Source: Microbacterium sp.
Lineage (GTDB): Bacteria; Actinomycetota; Actinomycetes; Actinomycetales; Microbacteriaceae
Assembly: GCA_003248845.1 (NCBI GenBank)
Contig: QFPD01000022.1
Coordinates: 1 to 12,760 of the forward strand
Direction of reading: 5' to 3'
DNA length: 12,760 bases
Below are positions 6,406 through 12,760 of the stretch, one piece after another (positions within the stretch are counted from its first letter, which is position 1; every line of letters starts with the position of its first letter). The notes under the pieces are model-generated. The model ran no database searches. It saw only the letters and a program-made list of their open reading frames with translations, and was not told the origin of the DNA. Made by a program: the position numbers and the translations under genes.

Positions 6406-6466
6406 TCATCGCCGCGGAAAGGACGGTTATCACTGCGATGTCGGTCGGATCACCGGAGTTTTCGCG
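6381..6466. repeat. Structured repeat, copy 2, inverted relative to copy 1
   Basis: A perfect 12-bp inverted repeat: CGCGAAAACTCC (6381-6392) and GGAGTTTTCGCG (6455-6466). An inner stem GGTGATC (6401-6407) with GATCACC (6448-6454) directly abuts the right arm. CGGTTATCAC (6424-6433) is the reverse complement of the GTGATAACCG core of copy 1. Read on the - strand, arm-to-core is 21 nt and core-to-arm 31 nt, exactly as in copy 1, although the spacer sequences differ. A local palindrome, CCGCGG 6397-6402 and 6412-6417, surrounds the nuclease gene's stop codon. The element overlaps the last ~8 codons of that gene and ends 18 bases before the add stop. Confidence 0.8.
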
Positions 6467-6483
6467 CGCGCAGGCAAGGCGGC

Positions 6484-7608
6484 TCAGCCGGCGAAGCCCT
6501 CGCCGATCAGCTCGATGAGCTCCTCGCGCTCCTCGACCGAGAGAAATGCCCCCGCCGCGGCGTTCAGCTGGAAGGCTTCCAGGTCCTCCAGGCGGTAGTC
6601 GAACGTCTCGGCCAGCAGAGCCAGCTCGCGCGTCAGCGACGTGCGGCTCATCGTGCGGTTGTCGACGTTGACCGTCACGGCGAAGCCGAGCTGGTAGAGA
6701 AGGTCGAACGGGTGGTCCTCGAGGGCGGTCCCCCATTTCGCGATCGCCCCGGTCTGCAGGTTGGACGACGGCGACAGTTCGAGCGGGATCTCCCGGTCGC
6801 GCACCCAGCGCGCCAGGTCGCCGAAGGTGACGAGCACTTCGTCGCCCTTCTGCTGGACGATCTCGAGATCTTCGGCGATGCGCACCCCGTGGCCGAGGCG
6901 CAGGGCTCGCCCATCGATGAGTGCCGAGCGGATCGAGTCGAGACCCGCCGCTTCGCCCGCGTGCACCGTGGCGGGGAAGAACTCGGATGCCAGGTAGTCG
7001 AACGCCGCGCGGTGGTTCGACGCGGGGAAGCCGTCCTCGGGGCCCGCGATGTCGAACCCGACCGCTCCGCGACCGCGGAACGCGACCGCAAGCTCAGCGA
7101 TCTCGAGCGATCGGTCGGTGTGCCGCATCGCCGTGATGAGCTGGCCGACGCGGATGTCTCGGCCACCCCGGCCCCCGGAGGACACCGCGTCCTCGCCCTC
7201 CTCGATGCCCTCCTGCACGGCCTCTACCGCTTCTTCGAGGGTCAGTCCGCGGGCGAGGTGCTGCTCGGGCGCCCAGCGCACCTCTCCGTAGATCACGCCG
7301 TCGGCGGCGAGGTCCTCGACGAATTCGCGTGCGACGCGACGCAGCCCATCGGCGGTCTGCATGACCGCCGTCGTCAGATCGAACGTCTTCAGGTATTCGA
7401 CGAGAGAGCCTGAGTCGCTCTGGTCCTCGAACCAGTCGGCGAGGTCATCGGCGTCGTTCTCCGGCACCTCGACGCCGATCTCGTCGGCGAGCTCGATGAT
7501 CGTCTGCGGACGGAGTGCGCCGTCGAGGTGATCGTGCAGCGACACCTTCGGGAGCGACCGGATCGAGACACCCTCGAGCTTCGTGTCGCCGTGCTGTTCG
7601 ATGGCCAT
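6484..7608 (-). CDS. add: Adenosine deaminase
   Basis: Hydrolyses adenosine and deoxyadenosine to inosine and deoxyinosine in the cytoplasm (purine salvage). 374 residues, normal for the family. All zinc and catalytic positions are visible: His25 and His27 in LHDHLDGALRP, His216 and Glu219 in VHAGEAAG, His240 in LGHGVRI, and Asp316 in VNVDNRTMS; SPSSNLQTG precedes the last. The start ATG at 7608 has a strong AAGGAG (plus-strand 7616-7621) with a 7-base spacer, and the metal motif sits at the usual distance from it; longer in-frame starts run back into deoA. It is the last gene of the nucleoside operon, 31 bases after deoA, the only gap of any size in that operon. It converges with the nuclease gene, and repeat copy 2 lies between them. 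Assignment is firm. Confidence 0.96.
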   Translation of the reverse strand: MAIEQHGDTKLEGVSIRSLPKVSLHDHLDGALRPQTIIELADEIGVEVPENDADDLADWFEDQSDSGSLVEYLKTFDLTTAVMQTADGLRRVAREFVEDLAADGVIYGEVRWAPEQHLARGLTLEEAVEAVQEGIEEGEDAVSSGGRGGRDIRVGQLITAMRHTDRSLEIAELAVAFRGRGAVGFDIAGPEDGFPASNHRAAFDYLASEFFPATVHAGEAAGLDSIRSALIDGRALRLGHGVRIAEDLEIVQQKGDEVLVTFGDLARWVRDREIPLELSPSSNLQTGAIAKWGTALEDHPFDLLYQLGFAVTVNVDNRTMSRTSLTRELALLAETFDYRLEDLEAFQLNAAAGAFLSVEEREELIELIGEGFAG

Positions 7609-7615
7609 GCGGGAA

Positions 7616-7621
7616 CTCCTT
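7616..7621 (-). promoter_or_regulatory. Ribosome binding site of add (decides the start)
   Basis: AAGGAG on the - strand, 7 bases before ATG 7608. It is the strongest Shine-Dalgarno match in the window and fixes the add start, in contrast to the overlapping starts of the genes before it. Confidence 0.8.
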
Positions 7622-7639
7622 CGGGTGGAGAGGGGTATG

Positions 7640-8956
7640 TCAGGCGGTGATGCGCTCGAGGACGAGCGGTGAGGATGCCGGAGCTTCCGAACCGATCTCA
7701 TAAGCCCCGTCGAGGGCGTCGAGGGCGCGGGCGAAGCGCTTCTCATCATCCGCGGACAAGGTGAACAGCGGCTGACCCTCCGCGACTTCGTCGCCGGGCT
7801 TCACGAGCAGGTCGATGCCCGCGGCGTGGATGACGGGGTCCTGCGCGCGAGCACGCCCGGCGCCGAGGCGCCAGGCGGCGACGCCGAACGGGAGGGCATC
7901 CATCCGCGTGATGATCCCCGACGACGGCGCGAACACCGTGTGGGTCTCGCGCGGGGTCGGGAGCACGCCGTCCGGGTCACCGTCCTGCGCGCGGATCATC
8001 TCGCGCCAGGCATCCATCGCACGCCCGTCCTGAAGCGCCTTCTCGACGTCGGCGTCGGGCTGGCCCGCGAGCGCGAGCATCTCGCGAGCGAGCGCCACCG
8101 TCAGCTCGACGATGTCGGCGGGTCCGCCGCCGGCGAGGACCTCGACCGACTCGCGCACTTCGTTCGCGTTGCCGATCGCGAGGCCGAGCGGGGTGTTCAT
8201 GTCGGTCAGCAGGGCCGTCGTGGCGACGCCCGAGTCGGTGCCGAGGGCGACCATCGTGCGCGCGAGTTCACGCGCCTTGTCGACGTCGCGCATGAACGCA
8301 CCCGAACCGAACTTGACGTCGAGGACGAGCGCGTCAGTGCCCTCGGCGATCTTCTTCGACATGATGCTCGACGCGATCAGCGGGATCGCCTCGACCGTAC
8401 CCGTGACATCGCGCAGCGCGTAGAGCCGCTTGTCGGCCGGCGCGAGCCCGGATCCGGCCGCGCAGATGACCGAGCCGACGCCGCGCAGCTGCGCCGTCAT
8501 CTCGTCGTTCGAGAGGGCGGCGCGCCACCCCGGGATCGACTCGAGCTTGTCGAGCGTGCCACCCGTGTGGCCGAGCCCGCGGCCGGAGAGCTGCGGCACG
8601 GCGACCCCGAAGGAGGCGACGAGAGGCGCGAGCGGCAACGTGATCTTGTCGCCGACACCGCCCGTGGAGTGCTTGTCGACGGTGCGCTTGCCGAGCCCCG
8701 CGAAGCTCATCCGCTCGCCCGAGGCGATCATCGCGTCCGTCATGACGCGGATCTCGTCACGGCTCATGCCGTTGAGGAGCACCGCCATCGCGAAGGCCGC
8801 CATCTGCGAATCTGCGACGTATTCGCGCGTGTAGGCGTCGATCATCCAGCGCAGCGCGTCCTCGGGGATCATCCCCTTGTCGCGCTTCGTGCGGATGATG
8901 TCGACCGCGTCGAACGGTTCAGGCGCCGCGGCGTCGGCGGCGGATGCCGCGGTCAT
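7640..8956 (-). CDS. deoA: Thymidine phosphorylase (pyrimidine nucleoside phosphorylase family)
   Basis: Phosphorolyses thymidine and deoxyuridine (possibly also uridine) to the free base and (deoxy)ribose 1-phosphate. 438 residues, full length for the family. Visible features: KHSTGGVGDK phosphate loop (95-104, His96), LSGRGLGHTGGTLDKLES (123-140) containing the family signature, Arg182 in ALRDVTGTVE, Ser197 and Lys201 in ASSIMSKK, and DVKFGSGAFM. These match the E. coli enzyme's His85, Arg171, Ser186 and Lys190 with a constant shift of 11. The C-terminal domain (LLVKPGDEVAEGQPLF) is present. The start ATG overlaps the cdd stop as ATGA. With cdd upstream, deaminated deoxycytidine (deoxyuridine) passes directly to this enzyme. 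Whether it prefers thymidine or uridine cannot be settled from the sequence alone. Confidence 0.95.
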   Translation of the reverse strand: MTAASAADAAAPEPFDAVDIIRTKRDKGMIPEDALRWMIDAYTREYVADSQMAAFAMAVLLNGMSRDEIRVMTDAMIASGERMSFAGLGKRTVDKHSTGGVGDKITLPLAPLVASFGVAVPQLSGRGLGHTGGTLDKLESIPGWRAALSNDEMTAQLRGVGSVICAAGSGLAPADKRLYALRDVTGTVEAIPLIASSIMSKKIAEGTDALVLDVKFGSGAFMRDVDKARELARTMVALGTDSGVATTALLTDMNTPLGLAIGNANEVRESVEVLAGGGPADIVELTVALAREMLALAGQPDADVEKALQDGRAMDAWREMIRAQDGDPDGVLPTPRETHTVFAPSSGIITRMDALPFGVAAWRLGAGRARAQDPVIHAAGIDLLVKPGDEVAEGQPLFTLSADDEKRFARALDALDGAYEIGSEAPASSPLVLERITA

Positions 8957-9351
8957 CGCACCGTCTCCAGGTCTCTCGGCCCGAAGGCATCCGGAAGCAC
9001 CTCGTCGATCGTGCGGATGCCCGACACCGTCTCGAGGAGCATGCCCGGCAGGGCGAACTCGTTCAGCAGCTGCCGACAGCGTCCGCAGGGCATGATCGTC
9101 TCGCCCTCGCCGTTGACGCACACGAACGCGACGAGCTCTCCACCGCCCGACATGTGCAGGTCGCCCACGAGCGCGCATTCCGCACACAGTCCCACGCCGT
9201 ACGAGGCGTTCTCGACGTTGCAGCCGGAGACGATCCGCCCGTCGCTCACGAGAGCGGCCGCCCCCACCTTGTAGCGGGAGTACGGCGCATACGCGCGCGC
9301 CATCGCCTCCGTGGCAACCTGGCGCAGCTGGTCCCAATCGATATCCGTCAC
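8953..9351 (-). CDS. cdd: Cytidine deaminase
   Basis: Deaminates cytidine and deoxycytidine to uridine and deoxyuridine; small homotetrameric zinc enzyme of the cytoplasm. 132 residues, typical of the short form. Zinc and catalytic residues are all present: Cys56 and the proton-shuttle Glu58 in GLCAECALV, and Cys89 and Cys92 in PCGRCRQLL; CNVENASYG (44-52) binds the sugar. GTG 9351 is preferred because AAGGGG (plus-strand 9360-9365) precedes it by 8 bases. The alternative GTG 9360 overlaps the permease stop as GTGA and would add three residues (VRS); either start implies tight coupling to the transporter. The stop overlaps the deoA start (ATGA). Confidence 0.95.
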   Translation of the reverse strand: MTDIDWDQLRQVATEAMARAYAPYSRYKVGAAALVSDGRIVSGCNVENASYGVGLCAECALVGDLHMSGGGELVAFVCVNGEGETIMPCGRCRQLLNEFALPGMLLETVSGIRTIDEVLPDAFGPRDLETVR

Positions 9352-9356
9352 AGACC

Positions 9357-10649
9357 TCACCCCTTCACGTACGCGACGCCGTCGGCGGCGGGCGCACGGG
9401 ACTTTCCGACGACCCCGGCGACGACGAAGATCGTCACGAGGTACGGCAACATGAGCATGAACTCGCTCGGCACCGGCGATCCGATGACGCTGAGCGTGTT
9501 CTGCAGGCTCGATGCGAACCCGAACAGCAGCGCCGCGAGCGTCGCCTTGATCGGATCCCACTGACCGAAGATGACGGCCGCCAGGGCGATGAAGCCGGCA
9601 CCCGCCGTCATCTCCTTGTTGAACGCGATGCCATTTCCGATCGTGAACACGGTGCCTCCGATTCCGGCGATGGCACCGGCGAGGATCACGTTCCAGAAGC
9701 GCGTCGCGTTGACCTTGATGCCGACGGTGTCGGCGGCCTGCGGGTGCTCGCCGACAGCGCGCAGTCGAAGCCCCCAGCGCGTCTTGAACATCCCGATCCA
9801 GACGAGTGCGACGGCGACGTACATCAGGTAGACGATGATCGTCTGGCGGAACAGCACCGGGCCGAGCACCGGGATCTCGCTGAGGAGCGGGATCGGAATG
9901 CGGTCGAAGCGCGGCGGCGTGTTGAGCGTTGCGGCGTTCGGCTGGAGCACCTGCGAGAACAGGAAGCTCGTGAGACCCGCCACGAGCACGTTGAGCACGA
10001 CACCGACGATCACCTGGTCGACGAGGTACTTGATCGCGAACGCGGCGAGCACGAACGCGACGAGCATGCCCGCGACGGCGGCCGCGAGAAGGCCGAGGAC
10101 CGGCTGCCCCGTGAGGGAGGCCACCAGCGCCGCCGTGAACGCGCCGGAGAGCAGCTGCCCCTCGATCGCGATGTTGACGACACCCGCTCGCTCGCCGATG
10201 ACACCCGCGAGTGCGCCGTAGATGAGCGGCACGGCAAGACCCAGCGACCCCGCGAGGAGCCCCGCGACAGGAACGGTGCCTCCCGCCGCCGCCCATGTGA
10301 GGAACCCGACGACCACCACGATGATGTACGCCGCCACGATCCACAGCGGCGCGCGCCCGAACGCGCGGACGAAGTACGCGGACGCCGCCGTCAGCAGCAC
10401 TCCGACGACGAGCGTGATCCACGCGGTCGGCATGACGGGCGCGAGGATCTCGGGGAGCTGCAGCGCGTCGGCCGCGGTGGAGAGATGGAAGGTCGTCTCA
10501 CCCGCTCGCGGCGCGGCGAGCAGCAGCACGCCGAACAGGACGGAGAAGATCGCGAGGGCGATCGGAGTCTTCCAACTGCGGATGACAGTGGTCTCGGGCA
10601 GTTGCGCGCTCGGGGGCGTCGTGACGACCGCGTCTCCCGTGATGCTCAT
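9357..10649 (-). CDS. Nucleoside ABC transporter permease (NupQ/YufQ-like, BPD_transp_2)
   Basis: One of the two membrane subunits of a BmpA-type nucleoside importer. 430 residues. The core (about residue 130 onward) holds the family block GERAGVVNIAIEGQLLSGAF (152-171), then IKYLVDQVIVGVVLNVL and RAVGEHPQAADTVGIKV, the cytoplasmic coupling segment that contacts the ATPase. Compared with the ~310-residue Bacillus NupQ there is an N-terminal extension of ~110 residues with about three more hydrophobic helices (around 28-47, 75-94, 102-122). ATG 10649 overlaps the preceding permease stop as ATGA. Genes of nucleoside catabolism directly downstream support nucleosides as substrate. Confidence 0.92.
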   Translation of the reverse strand: MSITGDAVVTTPPSAQLPETTVIRSWKTPIALAIFSVLFGVLLLAAPRAGETTFHLSTAADALQLPEILAPVMPTAWITLVVGVLLTAASAYFVRAFGRAPLWIVAAYIIVVVVGFLTWAAAGGTVPVAGLLAGSLGLAVPLIYGALAGVIGERAGVVNIAIEGQLLSGAFTAALVASLTGQPVLGLLAAAVAGMLVAFVLAAFAIKYLVDQVIVGVVLNVLVAGLTSFLFSQVLQPNAATLNTPPRFDRIPIPLLSEIPVLGPVLFRQTIIVYLMYVAVALVWIGMFKTRWGLRLRAVGEHPQAADTVGIKVNATRFWNVILAGAIAGIGGTVFTIGNGIAFNKEMTAGAGFIALAAVIFGQWDPIKATLAALLFGFASSLQNTLSVIGSPVPSEFMLMLPYLVTIFVVAGVVGKSRAPAADGVAYVKG

Positions 10650-11980
10650 GCGGACACCCCCTTCGAGTCGATCCCCTGCGCGTCCGTCGACGGATCGGCA
10701 TCCACCTTGCGCTTCAGCTCCTTTTCGCGGGCCTTCTCCCGGCGGCGCGCGTCGCGCTCCGGCGAGGGGAGGAAGAAGATCGTGCGCACGAGCGGGGGCG
10801 CCGCGATGAACAGCACGATGAGGGACTGCACGACGGTGACGATCTCGATGGGGATCTGCTGGCTGGCCTGCATGGCGAAGCCGCCGGCCTTGAACGCGCC
10901 GAACAGGATGCCGGCGGCGAAGGTGCCCCACGGCGTGGAGCGGCCGAGAAGCGCGACCGTGATCGCGTCGAAGCCGATGCCCGCGTCGATGCCCGCCGTG
11001 AAGCCGGTGGTGATCGTGCCGAGCACCTGGTTGACGCCCGCGAGGCCCGCCAGAGCGCCCGCGATGAGCATGCCGTAGACGTACATGTTCTTGACGTCGA
11101 TGCCCGCGACGCGCGCGGCGTTGGGGTTCTCGCCGACGGCGCGGAACTTGAACCCGAGGCTCGAGCGGGTGAGGATCCACCACACGACGATCGTCGCGAG
11201 GATCACCAGGATGAAGCCGAAGTGCAGGTTGTACCCGGTGCCGAGGAGGTCCGGGAAGATCGCCGTCTCCTTCATCGCGGGCGACTTGGGATTGCTCGAT
11301 CCGGGCGCCTGGAGCAGACCCGGCGTGCGCAGCATCCACGAGATCAGGTAGAACGCGACGTAGTTCAGCATGATCGTGACGATCACCTCGTGCGCGCCGG
11401 TGCGGGCCTTCAACAGGCCCGCGATGCCGCCCCAGAGCGCCCCGCACAGCATGCCGACGAGGACGGCGAGAGCCATGTGCAGGGGGAAAGGCAGGTCGAA
11501 GCCGAAGGCGATCCACCCGGCACCGGCCGACGCCATGAGCATCTGCCCGCGACCGCCGATGTTGAACATGCCGATGCGGAACGCCAGCGCGACGCCGAGG
11601 CCCGCGGCGATGAGCGGCGTCGCGAAGGTGAGCGTCTCGGTGAACGGACGGATGCCGCGGGCGAAATCCGGGGCGTTGACGTTGTAGATCGATCCGCGGA
11701 ACAGCGCGGCGTAGGCCCCGCCGACGGCGTTGCCGATCGCGGCGAGCATGTCACCGGGGCGGGCGAAGAAGTATCCCGCGGTGCGCTGCACCTCGGCATC
11801 CGTCGCCGCGATCATGATGCCGCCGACGATGAGCGCGAGGACCACCGCGAGCACGGAGATGAGGGCGTTCCCCTGCGTGATGCGCACGAACGCGTCGTGC
11901 CATTTACCGGGCGGCGGCGCGGCTGCTGACGCCTTCTGCGGCGCCGAGCGCGGCGCGGGCGTGTCGGTTGCGGCGCTCAC
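10646..11980 (-). CDS. Nucleoside ABC transporter permease (NupP/YufP-like, BPD_transp_2)
   Basis: Second membrane subunit of the importer, 444 residues. A Pro/Ala-rich cytoplasmic N-terminus (1-27) is followed by a hydrophobic helix at ~39-59, a large loop, then the BPD_transp_2 core. IGMFNIGGRGQMLMASAG (136-153) is the family hallmark. KARTGAHEVIVTIMLNYVAF and FRAVGENPNAARVAGIDV (coupling segment) follow. After the last helix there is a highly charged ~40-residue tail (PERDARRREKAREKELKRK and on), probably cytoplasmic. GTG 11980 overlaps the ATPase stop as GTGA, so translation depends on ribosomes finishing the ATPase frame. If the ATPase frameshift is real, ribosomes would stop at 12098 instead, which may lower expression of this gene. 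Confidence 0.92.
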   Translation of the reverse strand: MSAATDTPAPRSAPQKASAAAPPPGKWHDAFVRITQGNALISVLAVVLALIVGGIMIAATDAEVQRTAGYFFARPGDMLAAIGNAVGGAYAALFRGSIYNVNAPDFARGIRPFTETLTFATPLIAAGLGVALAFRIGMFNIGGRGQMLMASAGAGWIAFGFDLPFPLHMALAVLVGMLCGALWGGIAGLLKARTGAHEVIVTIMLNYVAFYLISWMLRTPGLLQAPGSSNPKSPAMKETAIFPDLLGTGYNLHFGFILVILATIVVWWILTRSSLGFKFRAVGENPNAARVAGIDVKNMYVYGMLIAGALAGLAGVNQVLGTITTGFTAGIDAGIGFDAITVALLGRSTPWGTFAAGILFGAFKAGGFAMQASQQIPIEIVTVVQSLIVLFIAAPPLVRTIFFLPSPERDARRREKAREKELKRKVDADPSTDAQGIDSKGVSA

Positions 11981-12760
11981 GCGGCCACCCCTTCCCCGTC
12001 GGGGTTCTCCCCCGCCATCATGAGACCCAGGACGTCGCGCGGCGTGTCGCCGGGCACGATGCCGATGATGCGGCCGCGGTACATGACCATGATCCGATCA
12101 GCGAGGGCGGACACCTCGTCCAGCTCCGTCGAGACGACGATGACCGGGATGCCGGAGTCGCGCGTCTCGACGATGCGTTTGTGGATGAACTCGATCGACC
12201 CGACGGACGCGCCGCTGCACGGTCCCGCGCTTGACGAAGGGCTCCCCGTTCGCCCGGTCGAGCATGAGGTTCTCGGCGATCGTGAACTCGCCCACGAGAC
12301 CGTCGACGTTGCGGTCTTCGGGGACGAACCCGACGCCCTCGTCGAGGACGCGACGGATGCTGCGCCCGACGAGCTGCTCGCCGCCGAGCGTGATCGAGCC
12401 GCGGACGAGCGGCTGCATGCCGATGAGCGCCTCGGTGAGCTCGGTCTGACCGTTGCCCTGGACGCCGGCGATGGCGAGGACCTCACCGCCGCGCACCGCG
12501 AAGCTGACGTCGTTGACGACGATCTGCCCGCCCGGATCGATGACCGAGAGGTGCTCGACGACGAGCGCCTCCTCGCCGAGGACGGGCGGGTTCTTGTGGA
12601 CGGTGAGCTCGACGGCGCGACCGACCATGAGGGAGGCGAGCTCCGTGTTCGACGACGTCGGGCTCGCCTCGCCCACGACCTTGCCGAGCCGGATGACCGT
12701 GATGCGGTCCGCCACTTCGCGGACCTCGCGCAGCTTGTGCGTGATGAAGACGATGGAGGT
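11977..12760 (-). pseudogene. Nucleoside ABC transporter ATPase (RbsA/NupO type), 3' part, internal deletion and frameshift
   Basis: Energising subunit with two nucleotide-binding domains in one chain; the 5' part lies beyond the window. From 12760 the frame encodes the end of domain 1 (SIVFITHKLREVREVADRIT, the switch His), then domain 2: LVVEHLSV, degenerate Walker A AGVQGNGQTEL, GVGFVPEDRNVDGL and ENLMLDRANGEPFVKRGT. After codon 12223-12221 this frame turns to basic nonsense and stops at 12098-12100. A second frame takes over at about 12204 with VGSIEFIHKRIVETRDSGIP, STELDEVSALADRI, and the normal C-terminus, ending at 11977. Between the two, about 55 residues expected in this family are absent: the helical segment, the signature LSGGNQQK, and Walker B with QPTRG. 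So the lesion is a deletion of a length not divisible by three, with junction near 12205-12220. The product should be inactive. A sequencing or assembly error remains possible. Confidence 0.85.

Noticed and set aside
6381..6466. Repeat copy 2 as an intrinsic terminator between convergent genes
   Set aside because: The stem has a ~60-nt loop and no T tract on either strand, and a same-geometry copy sits upstream of the gene. Termination may be a side effect but does not explain the design.
5380..6466. CRISPR array or transposase-bearing IS
   Set aside because: There are only two inverted copies, no regular direct repeats or spacers, no transposase motif in the enclosed protein and no clear target-site duplication outside the copies.
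9744..11078. Long plus-strand open frame opposite the nucleoside permeases
   Set aside because: Low-complexity Arg/Glu/Asp-rich translation, opposite two well-recognised permeases; no start signals.

Overview
The window is about 70% GC with dense genes, GTG starts, many 4-base start/stop overlaps and at least one leaderless-looking promoter. Protein families and codon use (Asp mostly GAC, but Asp-Ala as GAT GCC) point to an actinobacterium of the Microbacteriaceae, probably Microbacterium. This is inferred from reading the sequence, without a database search.

Left part, + strand. 1-552 is the 3' part of mannitol-1-phosphate 5-dehydrogenase (mtlD). A membrane-anchored alpha/beta hydrolase follows (600-1370); its expected catalytic His appears to be Asn. 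Next is a TauE/SafE-type permease (1381-1962) that seems to have lost its first ~55 residues. After an AT-richer 100-bp gap comes a translationally coupled three-gene operon (2063-5351): a flavin-containing monooxygenase, a bile acid:sodium symporter-family carrier and an extended SDR/epimerase. This looks like an uptake-and-oxidation module for an unknown, probably lipophilic or anionic, compound.

Middle, 5352-6483. A single gene (5554-6405) encodes an AbiEi-like winged-helix domain fused to a DUF559/Vsr-like nuclease domain. On each side lies one copy of a structured repeat. Both copies have GGAGTTTTCGC-type inverted arms and an internal GTGATAACCG core, with identical arm-core-arm spacing (21 and 31 nt), and they lie in opposite orientation. 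This is the most novel-looking structure in the window.

Right part, - strand, transcribed right to left (12760 to 6484). This is a nucleoside uptake and salvage operon: an ABC ATPase (RbsA/NupO type), two BPD_transp_2 permeases (NupP- and NupQ-like), cytidine deaminase (cdd), thymidine phosphorylase (deoA) and adenosine deaminase (add). All junctions except deoA-add are 4-base overlaps or nearly so. The ATPase is broken: an apparent internal deletion with frameshift near 12205-12220 removes the ABC signature and Walker B of its second nucleotide-binding domain. If this is not a sequencing error, the importer should be inactive while the salvage enzymes remain intact.
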